Source: Rutstroemia sp. NJR-2017a BVV2 (taxonomy: Eukaryota > Ascomycota > Leotiomycetes > Helotiales > Rutstroemiaceae). Taken from it: a DNA stretch of 64,000 bases. The first letter of the stretch is position 1. Each line of letters starts with the position of its first letter. The notes beneath the pieces are model-generated. The model did not search any database. It saw only the letters and a list, made by a program, of their open reading frames with translations, and was not told where the DNA came from. The stretch spans positions 1 to 64,000 of the forward strand of contig NJPS01000013.1 in assembly GCA_002946415.1 (NCBI GenBank). Direction: 5' to 3'. Both the position numbers and the translations under genes were made by a program. Positions 24,097 to 36,008 of the stretch are shown piece by piece.

Positions 24097-25455
24097 GTGA
24101 CGGATTTATACTTCACTCTCGTATTATACCCCCCGATATATATAATAATGCTAAATGATATTCATGCTCACGCAATAACCCGCATGAAGTTTTGAAGGAA
24201 AGTCGTATGGGTGAGAAACACGGATCGATCCATGTCTAGGGGCCTGTAGACTACTGATTTTAAAGAGTAAAGGAGAGGGGATACCTCCGAAGGGATGATC
24301 AGAGTCAGGTGATCGGCATCATATGACCAGACGGGTGCCGAATCTAATCTATCAAGATCAAGATCAAGATAAGATCAGCCTTATGGGTCCAACATTCGGT
24401 AACAGATCACACTAGTGGTTGTTTGAGGTTTCGAGGCTGAGTCGTGAGGGATGGCAGGCGATGGATGCGTGGAATGGTTACAGAAGCCTTGTGGACAGGT
24501 CATCTGTCATGAATATACGAGGTTTGAACGGCGTAATGAGGTTTCCTAAAAAGAGAGGAACAAACCGTCCAACTTGTCAATAAAAAAACCTGAGTCAAGA
24601 ACGCGTCGGGGTATGCATTACCGGTAGTGTATGACCTAAGGAACTTAAGAACGTAGGACTGCGGACTTACAGGTCTCTCGGCAGACCTGCAACTATTGGG
24701 ACCAGGAACGAAGGGTTATACTTCTAACTACACAATCTGCACCGTCTATACTCCTAATACATATCTTCATAAGAATTGCTGCATCTGACAAAGAAGCGGC
24801 CAAAAATAACTGCACTGGAATTTTGGCCAATCTAGCGTCGGCTTTCCCGCCTTAGCGCTTAGCGACACCTTAGCAGCAGCAAAACACAAAGGCCACACCG
24901 GCAAAACTTCTAGAATTTTTTGTTCACTTCTCACTCACTTTTTCCCCCTCCTCTCCCCTTCTTTTCTCTACACACGCTCAATTCCAACGGTACCCTTCCG
25001 TTCAAAATTCAAGATTCATTCTCGTCAGTGTCAGACAATCTCGTCAATCAATTATTGTCTTCTTCATCGCTCATCCCTTCAAACGGTAAAAGCTTCAAAA
25101 AAACCACCAATTTCGTTGCGAGAAAGAGGTTGAATATTTCGCATCATAACATCATCTTGTGACCTCATTCATCAACTTGGTTCAGCAGACCTATTTCTCC
25201 ACAAAATTCCTTGAACTTTCACCGCCAATATCTCGACAATCATCTTGATATTCTCGAAAAGACGTGCTTCCAAAGATCCTCATCGAAAGACCATTCCAAA
25301 AAGCATCCTCCTTTCGACCTTCTGAAGAGAAACCGGAGCACATCAACCCCTCCATCCCCCACACATTTCGAGCGCGAACAAAGAAGAGACTTGACAACTA
25401 CAATTTACGATACAACCTGTTACCGAGTAGAATTATACTGTGACTTTCAATAGTC
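24097..25455. other. Intergenic region and long leader of eIF2A (1.4 kb)
   Basis: The left part is the 3' flank of the transporter. An AGATCAAGATCAAGATAAG-type run near 24355-24375 contains a GATA core. From about 24910 the sequence becomes pyrimidine-rich, then CA-rich, as in a strong housekeeping promoter and a leader of several hundred bases. The leader contains ATG-initiated ORFs (for example 24920-25162 and 25211-25453) that could act as uORFs if transcription starts upstream of them. Confidence 0.5.
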
Positions 25456-27585
25456 ATGGCAGTTCCGACACAGTTTGCATACAGAACACTGAAGGGAATT
25501 GGTATCGTGGATGCCGCACCCGTTTATGAGCCTTTGCCCGGTTTCCAGAGACCCGAAGGTAGTTCCCGTTGCTGTACCTATTCGCCGTGCGGCCGGTACT
25601 TTGCATGGGCGTCCAATGAGGGAGTGACTGTGATTGATGCGTCAAACGGACACGTCATCACCAGTCTTCCTACACCCAATGTCTACGAATTAGGCTTCTC
25701 TCCTCGTGGCTCATACATCATTACTTGGGAAAGGCCCTCAAAAGACGAGGCTGGTGATGCGGTCAAGAACTTAAAGGTCTGGCGCACGGTGGAGGACGTG
25801 GCAGATGGAGCAGAGAAACAAGTTGTGGGAAGGTTCGTGCAGAAGTCGCAGACAGGCTGGAATCTTCAATATACCTTCGACGAACGCTATTGTGCCCGAG
25901 CTGTCACGAACGAGATCCAATTCTACGAGAGTGGGGATCTACGAACTGTTTGGAACAAGCTTCGGGCTGAAGGTGTTGCCGATTTTGCAATCTCGCCCGG
26001 CAACAACTATTCTGTAGCTGTTTTCATCCCAGAGCGCAAGGTATGTTTGAATTATGATATAGTTGGGCGATTCAGCTAACTTTCTTCCCAGGGTCAACCA
26101 GCCGCAGTAAAAGTCTTCAGCGTGCCTCAATTCACCAGTCCGGTTTCGCAGAAGACTTTCTTCAAGGGCGACAAGGTTCAATTGAAGTGGAATCAGCTTG
26201 GAACCACTGTGATTGTATTGGCACAAACCGAAGTCGACAAGTCTGGCAAGAGTTACTATGGAGAGACTACACTCTATGTGCTGAGCGCAAATGGTGGATT
26301 CGATTCTAGAATTACTCTGGACAAAGAAGGGCCAATTCATGACGTTTCCTGGTCACCAAATTCGAAAGAATTTGGTGTGGTGTACGGATACATGCCAGCA
26401 AAGACAACTATCTTTAATCAACGCGCTGTTGCCACCCATTCATTCCCACTTGGTCCTCGAAACACGATTCTGTTCTCCCCTACTGGTCGATTTGTGTTAG
26501 TAGCCGGTTTCGGTAACTTGGCTGGCCAGATGGATATCTACGATCTGGAAAAGGATTACAAGAAGATTTGTACCATCGAAGGTGGAAATCCTAGTGTCTG
26601 TGAATGGAGTCCTGATAGCAAGTATATCTTGACTGCCACGACCAGTCCTAGATTGCGTGTGGACAATGGTGTTCGACTATGGCACGTTTCTGGGGGTATT
26701 ATGTACAATGAAGATATGACTGAATTGTATCATGTCACCTGGAGGCCGCAATCTTTCGACACTTTCCCAGCCGGAGATTTATTGAGCCCGATTCCTCAGC
26801 CACATCCGTCAGCGGTGGCTTACTTGGGTACGGTGAAAACCCCATCCAAGCCTGCAGGCGCCTACCGACCTCCGGGAGCACGTGGCCAAGCAACTCCATC
26901 GCACTTCAAGCGTGAGGATGAGGGTGGATTGGCACACTTTGTTAGCAACGGTACCTCCCTCGTCAACAGTAACGGATTTGGTCGATCTCGACGACAAGTA
27001 CCTGGAGCCGATTTGGTTGACAATCTTCCACCGGGAGCTGCACCTGCAACAACTCCTGGAGCAGCCGATGACGATGTTTCTAGGGCAGCCTTGAAGAACA
27101 AGAAAAAGCGCGAAGCAAAGAAAGCGAAGGAGGCAGCAGCTAAGGCCGGGGGATTAGGTGTTGCGCCACCAGACGCACCGCGAGGTCCAGGTGATCGTAG
27201 TCCAGAACGTAGGGATGGACAACGCAGCCGCTCTAAGAGCTACGGTGGAAGATCCCCATCTCAGAACCGACCGCACGGTTCTCACCCATCTCGTCAAAAC
27301 GGAAATGCGCCGGCTAGTCCCAACAAGCAGAATCTCTCAATTAACTCGAAAGCCGCGCCAGCACCAGCTGCGCCAATGGCAGCGCCAGAGCTATCCGTTA
27401 CCTCTCCAGATAAGGTCAGCCCAAATGAGAAGAAACGGAGAGCATTGTTGAAGAAAATGAGAGCGATTGATGATTTGAAGATGAGAGAGGCAGGAGGGGA
27501 AAAGTTAGAGGACACACAGATCAAGAAGATTGCGACTGAGGCAGCGGTACAGGCGGAGTTGGATGCGTTGGGTTCTGCGCAATAG
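25456..27585 (+). CDS. Translation initiation factor eIF2A
   Basis: Exons 25456-26040 and 26092-27585 (51-nt intron) give 692 aa. eIF2A is the single-chain, GTP-independent initiator tRNA-binding factor used at non-AUG or stress-time initiation; it is distinct from the alpha subunit of eIF2. The N-terminal 430 residues form the WD-like nine-bladed propeller: CTYSPCGRYFAWASNEGVTV, GFSPRGSYIITWERP, GPIHDVSWSPNSKEFGVVYG, NTILFSPTGRFVLVAGFGNL, CEWSPDSKYILTATTSPR and RVDNGVRLWHVSG. Then a disordered Pro/Gly/Arg-rich linker leads to a basic helical tail (KNKKKREAKKAKEAA and KKRRALLKKMRAIDDLKMRE) that carries ribosome and RNA contacts in the family. The first junction reads PERK/GQPAAVKVFSVPQF. Cytosolic. 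The assignment is firm. Confidence 0.95.
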
Positions 27586-29091
27586 GGTGGTGAGGAGTAG
27601 GGGTAGGGGTAATTATGATGGAGTAGCATGTGGTGGGTGTCAGTCATGTGGTGGTGGAGAAGAAGGAGATTGGACGAGGAGACATGACGAGTGAAGATAT
27701 AGTTGGAAAGTAAATCATTTACATACCCACCTATGGCTGTGGTGGATCTTGGCAGCAAAAATGATTCATTCACACGGCGAGATATTATATACCATTAGTT
27801 ATATATAGTGAAGTGGGGCATCTTGGAGGGGTGGTGCGTACCGGAGTATCATGTCGCACGGACAGTAATGCGGGTGGAAGGAATTCCTTGGTGTGAAAGC
27901 TGAGGAATATCGTTCTGCTAAACAGGCTGAGCGGACACATGGACGATGGATGCATACAGCTTCGTGTGCTGTGCTGGGAGATGGGGTGGAATGTCATGTC
28001 CTCGGTGAGGCGGCGCATGATCATGGGAGAGAGGAAGATGGTAAATGCAAGGACCGCTTCGGTGGTTGAGTGTTGTGTCATGTTGTTGGTCTGGAGGTAG
28101 ATGAGATAGATAGATATTGGGGGGATTAGGGGAAATGGAAAGCATGGAATTTCCACCAACTATGACTTTGATCTCATTTGGGAATCGTGAAATTAAACAA
28201 CAACCCGATTCACCTCCTCTACCTCAATCTCCAAACCCTCAGTTATCTTATCGACTGACTACAGAATTCATATATTTAAGAAGCTTTCATCTGGACTCTG
28301 TATCCTCTTCTCCTAATCAACTAACTGAATTATACTATGCTTTGTGAAATTGCCCACACGATGTCCGTATTTATCTATCATTGTACTGTATTCTGCAGGC
28401 CCAGCGCTTCGAAACAACCAACAGCAGTGCAGTGCAGTGCCAAGTCAAGCCATGGATGGATAGAAGATTGATGACAAGTCCAATCGAATCCCCTAAGATC
28501 ATATCATCACAACCCCCTTCTTATTCTCCCTCTCTTCCACCTCCCTCATGATGCACCTCCCCCCTCATCATTCCCCCTCCTTTAGGTTGTTGGACTGGTT
28601 GGCTGGGTATACATCCCATGCCAGTCCTGCGGGAGAAGGTGTAAGTAAGTAAGCTGTTATAGAGACGGACATATGCAGGACATGAGACACTCCTACGTGC
28701 ATAAGCTGCTTAAGCTGTTAAAACTCTTGTACTTCTTTCCTTCCTTCTTATCAATCTATATACCTAGCAAGCCATCTTTCCTCTTGTATTATTCTCTCTG
28801 TTCTGTTCTGTTCTGTCTTGTCCATGTCTTTATATGTTGAGCTTGAGGATATCCCTCGAAGCGAAATCTTCTGCTCTGCCACGCGGTACCATCTCCCGCT
28901 GTCATTCTGCTTCTCGTATGCCTTCATTGTAATGTGACAGTTGTAGTAGAAATTCTCTTCCAACATCCTCCTCCCTTTTTCTACATCAGCAAGCTATGCT
29001 ATCACTTGCTGCCCGGATATCTATCTAGCTATCCATATGAGTGAAACTCTTCATCATCATCTCTCCTCCCCAATCAATCAGCCCCTTCCTC
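27586..29091. other. Convergent 3' intergenic region (1.5 kb)
   Basis: Between eIF2A and the acyltransferase. Short low-complexity ORFs only. A TTCTGTTCTGTTCTGTCTTGT-like run near 28798-28818 is a simple repeat. No RNA gene is seen. Confidence 0.5.
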
Positions 29092-30794
29092 TCAACCCAA
29101 AAGTCTCTTCTCCCCTCCCCCCAGCCCTACTCCCCCACTCGCACTCCCACTCCCCCCCGGACTCACCGTCCCCGAATCCTCCTCGAACACATACCTCTCC
29201 AACCTCTTCGTCACCCGTCCACACCACGGATCCACCCACCTCGTCCACGCATCCGCACAAACATACAATATCACCAACCACACCGCAATCCCCGTATACC
29301 AACGCAGTCGCCCACACATCCGCATCACCCCCCTAACCACCTCCCCCTTCTCATCCTTCCCATCATCCGGCACACGCACGCCATACAGAATCCAAATCAG
29401 CAGCGTGCGCATGAGAGTACCATGAATAAGATACACCGCGAAGGAGTTCTTCCCCAGCCACAGTAAATGGCGATTCGACAGCGCGGTCTTGACTTGGGGC
29501 GAGAAATGAATCCCCAGCGCGATGAGATCGAGGCCGACGCCGGTGTAGAAGCGTGGGGTGTCGGGTTCCGAGGGGAAGATGTAGGTGGAGAGGGAGTGCA
29601 GGGAGTTGGACCAGGAGGCGAGCTCGGGTTTGCCTTCGGGGTAGGAGGCCAGGTAGAGCCCGGAGAGGATGAGCATGGGGGAGAGGGTGTAGGCGAGAGA
29701 GGTGCGGTGGCTGAGCCAGTGGATGTGGGGGGGATGTTGGGAGAGGTCGGAGAGGAAGGCGCCGAAGAAGAATTGCATGCCGAAGGCGGCTGGGGGGTTT
29801 GTTAGCTGCGGTTTTGGCTACTTGCTGGCTGCAGTTTAAAGATGTGGAGGAAAAGAAAGGAAAGCAAGAAAAGGAAACTCACAATCATTTGCCACATAAA
29901 AATAAACAAACAACGCCATCTCCACCATCATCCTATACCTACTCTTCATATACGCCGTCCCAATCATCGCAATATAAATCAACATCGCCCCCTTTAACAA
30001 CGGCAACAACGTCCACTGATTCCCATCATAGATATTCCAACTCCGCGTCCAAGTCGTAATCAGATTCAACAACAAGCTCCTGACCGCCTCCCCAAAATAC
30101 GGCGTAATCTCCGGACTCGTCACGCTAATCCACCAACTATCGCAGCGTCGCGCCTGGTGAAAAACGCCGAACTGGCAGAGAAACCAGGCCATGATTGTCG
30201 CGATGGTGGTAGGCAGGATCAGACGTGGGATGCGCCGGAACGCGGATTGCGAGATGGAGCGGAAGGCCGCGGGGCTGTTGGATGAGCGGATCTGACGGAT
30301 GGGTTTCAGGGCGCAGACGTAGCCTGTTACGAGGGAGAAGATGGCCACCCCAATCCGGCCTTGCGTGAGGACGCGGATGATCGGGTATTGGAGGATGCGG
30401 GGGCGAATGTCGGGACCCGGGGAGGGGTTGAAGAGGTCGGGGTCGAAGGCGCGGGCTATGTGGGTTAGGACCACGGTGAAGGAGGCGAGTCCTCGGAGGC
30501 CCTAGGGGTTGTTAGTTGATGGGGGTGGGAATGGTGAGGATATGGGTGTGGGGAAAGAGAGAGGGGGAAGTGTAAAGGTGGGGGATTGGAAGCATTCAAT
30601 TGTAGGTAATTGATGAGATTAGAGATAGTTCATGGGTGTGTAAGAGGTTGTTGTGTGAAGGAAAAGGAAAGATGTGGTTAAGATGAAGAGAATCGTTAAA
30701 GATCGAAAGCAGCGAAGGTGAGAATTGAAGCTATTCCCAACTCCAAAGATGAACTCACATCAACCCATTTGACATTCTCATGTTTCGCCGCCAT
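29092..30794 (-). CDS. Membrane acyltransferase, acyltransferase-3 family
   Basis: Minus-strand exons 30794-30759, 30501-29883 and 29789-29092 give 450 aa. The 12-codon first exon (MAAKHENVKWVD) joins GLRGLASFTVVLTHIARAF, the classical start of acyltransferase-3 proteins, with the His that is essential in the family. About ten membrane helices follow (examples: GRIGVAIFSLVTGYVCAL, TTIATIMAWFLCQF, YRMMVEMALFVYFYVAND and SLAYTLSPMLILSGLYLAS). LWLGKNSFAVYLIHGTLMR near the end is also family-typical. These multi-pass enzymes transfer acyl groups to sugars, sterols or secondary metabolites; substrate is unknown here. The tail after the last helix is Gly/Ser-rich and cytosolic. The 257-nt first intron is long for this window. 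The gene is GC-rich relative to its flanks. Confidence 0.88.
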
Positions 30795-32191
30795 GATTGC
30801 TCAATTCGAAGCTGTTTTCGCCGCACAGTAGACGATCTTTGTGTGTTGTATATAGATCCTTTCTTAACCACAATAGCCGTGTCCCTGGCGGTTCGATTGA
30901 CTTCAATGCACTTTGTCGGCAAGTAAGGACTCGTAGAGCTGCAAGAAAAAAGTCGTAAAGCAGCTCAGATGTCGAAGAACCCCAAACACATAAATGCCCC
31001 TCCAGTCAAATTGTACTTTTAAATTGACCTTCTCCAGACCAAGCTCAAGATCAAGATACTTCGTCAGTTATCATTCCGTCCGATGCGGATCAATATAAAC
31101 TCCAATCTCCTTGAAATGAGAGCAGATTCAGGTCAAATCAAGAAACGAGTGAGTGGATGAACCAAGTGTCAATTGCAAGACATATATAACGCCTCAAACC
31201 CTCGTTGTCAAAACAGAGCAGAGACAGGTCCAGCAACATAAATTGAGGTCGAGCAAGAGAACAGAATGAATGGGAATCAGATAAGGTATGTACACACCCC
31301 GTCTACTTATGATTGTAGTACCCCTCACGGTCCTCACCCCAGCTCTTGCATCTTACACAAGATCGGGAAGTCGCATAAGAATTGTTCGACTTACATATGC
31401 ACTTACCTTGTCGTGTCTGTATGTCCTCGTACTCGTACGCTTTAAGTTTAGGAGGATTTGTACATAGTACTTACCACTTGCCTAGCAGGTAGGAAATAAA
31501 GCAAGTGGTACGTAGGTGTGCCTGTGTCTGCAGGTGTGTCGATGGCAAGGGTGATTGCGCGAACCAGGGGGCCCGGAGAGTTTCCCGGTTGTGGAGGTTG
31601 TGTCGGGTAGTCGGATGATAAGTGTGTGGAGGCAGCCTGGCTGGACGAATGTATTGCTCCCTTCCCGAATTTCGGCTTGGTGGTGGTTATGGTTGTGATT
31701 GGAGGAACTGAAGGACAGAACGAAGGACAGAACGAAGGAAGGAGCGTACAAGTATAGAAAATATTGGCATTCGTATTGGAATTTGGCACGGAGGAGGGTG
31801 ACATGTGAGATGCGGGATCTTTGGTTGTGGCGAGAGATTAGAATGTTGCAGTGAGTGCTGTGCAGAGCAGGAGGACAAGGAGCGTGCTTGGCGGCGCAAG
31901 AACTTGGTTGAGATACCAAGCAGGTGCGAGGTTCTGCGTCTGCATATTGGCTAAAGTATCGCCGGCTCAGATGGGTTAGAGGAGAGAGACAAATATCATG
32001 GGTATCAATGTTGTGATAGTGACGCGCGTTGCGTTGATTCATTTTCCAAGATTGGAAGGGTAAGACTTTGCAGCACCGAGGGTGAGTACCTCAAGGAAGC
32101 AATGCCTCCGCGAATGTCAATTTGCGGGGGATATGGGTAGATGGGTATGGGGAGGGTGTAGACTCTGGAGTCTGTAGAGATACTGATAGCT

Positions 32192-32228
32192 GGTTACTGG
32201 TTACTGGTTACTGGTTACTGGCTACTGG
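32192..32228 (+). repeat. GGTTACT x5 minisatellite
   Basis: About five head-to-tail copies of GGTTACT, the last one varied to GGCTACT. It is not the fungal telomere unit (TTAGGG). Confidence 0.85.
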
Positions 32229-32546
32229 TAGATAAAAGGCTTTGGTGTGGGGGGAACCCCGGTTTCCTGAATTAGGGAGGTGGGATGGATTGGCCATGAC
32301 AGCTCCAGAGGTAAGGAGGACAGAGACACCCCTAAGATATTTCATCTATTCGAGTACAACTAATCAACAAGAAATATTAACAACAAATATTAACAACAAA
32401 TTAGCAAGTTATCAAATGCAGATATAACTTCAGGTTACTATTAAAAGCAAAGCATAACAGAATGCGGGAAGCTCTGAAACATTCTGACACATATTTCCCT
32501 CCCGTGCGTAGTACATACTGTAAATCAACGTCAGAACGCCAATATA

Positions 32547-32597
32547 CCTACTACCTACTACCTACTACCCACTACCTACTACCTACTACCGACTACC
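32547..32597 (+). repeat. CCTACTA x7 minisatellite
   Basis: About seven copies of a 7-bp unit CCTACTA, with two single-base variants (CCCACTA and CCGACTA). It lies about 320 bp after another 7-bp repeat array. Confidence 0.85.
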
Positions 32598-35093
32598 CAC
32601 AGTACCCACCTGCCTGCCGACCTACCACATACCCACACCGGTCCGTAACCTACTCACTCTCACTGTAAAGCTTGCTCGGGCTGCGTACGCATTGATGGAG
32701 AACATCCCTTGTACACAGCACCGCGACAGGGTCCATCGCACGACGTCCTTCGCATTGAACAGTATATCCAGCTTCGTTCCTGCGCCCGCCCGCCCTACCG
32801 ATCCATCAAGCCGACCTTACCGAAGCCTCCACTCGTGATGGCTACATGGCCTTGGATCTCATTCAGCCCTGTGCTTCGTTCATGCCAGCTCTCCATCTCT
32901 CTCCTTCTCCACCATCTAGTCTGCTTCGTCAAACACGCGGCACCCAAGTCTCGTTCTCAATATTTGCATTGCGGCTTATCTTACATGCTGCCTATCTCAG
33001 CCATCGTTTGGCGGGAGCGTCGATCCCGTCTGGATGCGACTTGAGCATAACACGAGGGGTGTGGTAGTGTGAGACAGGGATATTGGCTGGGCGCTGGAGT
33101 TTGGTATGACTTGGGTAATGCGTGCGACTGGACAGATATCACAATACGACTATGCAAGTAAATATCCGGTGACTTGTACGAACCGCATTGATATAAAATG
33201 GGAAATATGAAAAGGCATGCTTGATTACCGTGGCCGAAGCATTCATAATACAGGCATCCTCTCCACGATTATTATCTCGAGGATGGAGACATTTGTCAAT
33301 TGTTGTGCGGCGAGGAGGACAGATCGATTTCAATCGGAAAATCTCACACAAACCACTTCCAGTTTGGATCTCGTTCCCAACCCGTTACACAATCAGCAAG
33401 CAACCGCGAAACTGCGAAACGATACGATTAAGACGGATCTGATATACTATTGCATTTGCTGTTAATGAATGGATGTGTTATCATTCCCACATCAGCTTGA
33501 ATTCCTGAATTGAGAATCACACATCAATCCTGCTAGTTGGCGGGATGTCAAAACAGCCCTCAGCTGCTGTCCGAGTTTTACTCTGAGCCGTGTCTTTTCA
33601 GGTGACTCTCAGCCTCAAGGCTTTATCCCTGACATCAGTAGTATCATTGATTCAGGAAGAGAGGCTTTATCGGTTACGATGATGGATCATAAGACTTTCA
33701 AGAAGGACTAGCTCTGATCTGACATTTTATGTCGAACACGAATTGCCACATTTTTATACGAGTGCTTTACCACTAGCGTCAATGATCATTCTTGGTATAC
33801 TCTGCGACATATCTATTCATAGCCATCAACCTCCAAATCACACCAGGCTCACCACTTGGAGTCAAAACAAGACTGGAAAGAAATTTCCACGTGAAGTCAC
33901 GCGCCATCGTGTAACTTTCATCACGTGGTGGTATTGGACATCTGATTCTATGCTGCCCACGTTTCTTGCATGCTTTTTGATAGTTGGGACGGACAAGAAC
34001 TACAAGCTTTGAGATGCTAAAGCTACGGGAGTAATCAAACCCAGTGCAGTTCTTCATCCTTAATAAAAAATATAAAGATCAGTCGCAAGAAACTTCCCAC
34101 TATACACGTTCCCTCTGGCACCATACGGCATTAGCTATACGGGAGAAGCATTAAGCCGTCGTTGTTAACAAGGCATAGTTCATACGGAATTCGTGCTCGA
34201 TGAACTCCAAACTCCCACAGCGTCATGCTTGTTCCCTCAATGCCGTGATTCGAATGGGACTTGATAAGAAACATTCATGCTCTCGGTTCTCTCCGCTACC
34301 ATGTGGTTGTTATGATACGCGGGTAAATGGATTCTGCTTTTCAAATACACATCAAGTCTCTCTACTGGACGAGCTCTTTGCCGCCGGCTTAATCCGTCTT
34401 TGTTTACATTACCAATTGAGCTTCATGGCTCCTTTCTCCCGGCGAAATTCAATTCACTACGCTGCTCCTGGAAAGTTCCAATTTCCTTGTGATGCACAAC
34501 TTCTAGAACTAATTAGCAGGTTTCAACATCCGGATATTATAAGCCCTGCACATCTCCCATATGTAATAAACATGGCAAGCTTGTGAGAATTTTTCTTTCA
34601 TGAGACGTTCTTATTCACTGCCTCTGACCATGTCGCCCGGCAGGTGCCGTGGAAACATCGGCCATCCAGCCCTTAACAGCAATTTCCTTCAGTGAATATT
34701 CTGTGAACAGCTCTCTATTGGTTTTGATTACGAGCTTCTGACTCTGCCTGGGTCATTCAATTAAAATGCTTCTCTATGAACATCCAATGACGAGAAGGAA
34801 GACTAGACCTTCTCAGGCTGTGGAAGAAATCACTTGCATATTATGGCAAGCTCCGCCTGGCAAGCTCCGTCTCTGAAGGTCTCTTGTCACTCAGTTTATA
34901 AGGCGTGATACCCTCTGTATCTCCATGTTCTTTTCTTCAAACAATCCATTCCTTCACCTTATCAGTTCTAAGAAAAAATAACGAGTTATCCGGAATTGAT
35001 TCTTAATCAAATCTGTCCTGTCAAACTACCTTCCCAACTTCAGAGATCCTCTCTCGCTTCGCCTGCACATCAATCAACTCCTCAATCTCCAAG

Positions 35094-36008
35094 ATGAGCA
35101 TCAGAATCGAAGAGCGCAGTGGACCTTTCAACATGGAAGCGAAGCCATTTGAGACAATGCGACAATGGCCAACAGGTCTCATCTCTGAAGAAACCTGGCG
35201 AAATGCAATTCAACCAGAACTTGCACCACCAATATTCTGCTGCGGTAACGTCCAGCGGGTTCAGAACAATGCTTCGCCTGCAGTCCACGCCTATACGACT
35301 CGGGTTGCTTTCTTTGCCGACTACATCTCTCACCCTACGGTTGCTAGTTACGTTGTGCCACCCGACGTCAGATACCCCGCAGGATATTTCACAGTTCCGC
35401 CGGAGAGTTTCCCAGAACCCATTCCTCTCCCTCAAGCCCCCCGAGCCGAGTCTCCTCCTACTTCTCAACCAATCCACAAATTCGTCCAACAACCTCAACC
35501 TCAACAACAACAACCCATGGGCACATGGACCTACCCCTCAAACCCCTTCCACATCCCCCTCCGCCCCATCTACACCGCCGCACCCCCACCGCCGCCACCC
35601 CCCGCCCCCCTAACCTATACCATCCCCCCCACCACACCCATCCCCCTCCCGCGCTTCCAACTGCCATCCTCCCCCCTCAACGTCAAATTCCGCCTCGAGC
35701 GCTACCGCACCACGCCGCCGCAACCCTGGGAAGACCGCAAGCGCGACGATCTGGAGCTCGTGTGGTACTACTGGCCTGTGCAACTGCAGATCCCGGCTTT
35801 CGTGCAGGGCAATCCGGTGGATCCGGTGCAGCAGAGGATGATGGTTGAGCAGGGCGTGCAGATCATTAATGGTGAGAGGTGGGGCTTTGTGATGGATAAT
35901 CTGCATAGAGAGGGGCTGTGGCATAAGCGGAGATGCTATAAGTTGTTTGTTTGTAAGGGGTGTGAGAGGGCTTGGAAGGTTACGGTTTTTATTAGGAGAG
36001 GTTATTAG
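35094..36008 (+). CDS. Orphan proline-rich protein with conserved-looking C-terminal domain
   Basis: A single exon of 304 aa, with a long pyrimidine-rich leader before the start. I recognise no family. Residues 1-110 are ordinary globular sequence (TMRQWPTGLISEETWRNAI, APPIFCCGNVQRVQ and HPTVASYVVPPDVRYPAGYF). Residues 111-195 are Pro/Gln-rich, with a run of eight prolines, and GC-rich at the DNA level. Residues 196-304 are dense in aromatic and charged residues (LELVWYYWPVQLQIPAFV, INGERWGFVMDNLHREGLWH) and end in CYKLFVCKGCERAWKVTVFI, a Cys-x6-Cys-x2-Cys group that could bind a metal. No signal peptide or membrane helix. Neighbours give no clue. The composition of the tail and absence of stops argue for a true gene; its function is unknown. 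Confidence 0.65.
   Translation: MSIRIEERSGPFNMEAKPFETMRQWPTGLISEETWRNAIQPELAPPIFCCGNVQRVQNNASPAVHAYTTRVAFFADYISHPTVASYVVPPDVRYPAGYFTVPPESFPEPIPLPQAPRAESPPTSQPIHKFVQQPQPQQQQPMGTWTYPSNPFHIPLRPIYTAAPPPPPPPAPLTYTIPPTTPIPLPRFQLPSSPLNVKFRLERYRTTPPQPWEDRKRDDLELVWYYWPVQLQIPAFVQGNPVDPVQQRMMVEQGVQIINGERWGFVMDNLHREGLWHKRRCYKLFVCKGCERAWKVTVFIRRGY

Larger units (their letters stand above)
30795..35093. other. Gene-poor interval (4.3 kb)
   Basis: No gene is supported here. ORFs up to 186 codons (31482-32042, -) show no domain or biased codon pattern. Two 7-bp tandem repeats lie at 32192-32228 and 32547-32597. Two CACGTG palindromes lie at 33888-33893 and 33922-33927. The right end (34900-35093) looks like the leader of the next gene. 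A non-coding transcript is possible but cannot be shown from sequence. Confidence 0.5.

Noticed and set aside
31482..32042. 186-codon minus-strand ORF
   Set aside because: Low-complexity His/Ser/Pro/Leu composition, runs of repeated short words (SFCPSF-like), no domain, no plausible leader. Kept as chance.
32192..32228. Internal telomere-like repeat
   Set aside because: The unit GGTTACT differs from the fungal TTAGGG, and only five copies are present.
34200..34586. 128-codon plus-strand ORF
   Set aside because: Mixed composition with a plausible length, but no family features, no signal peptide or repeats and no supporting splice structure. Too weak to call a gene.
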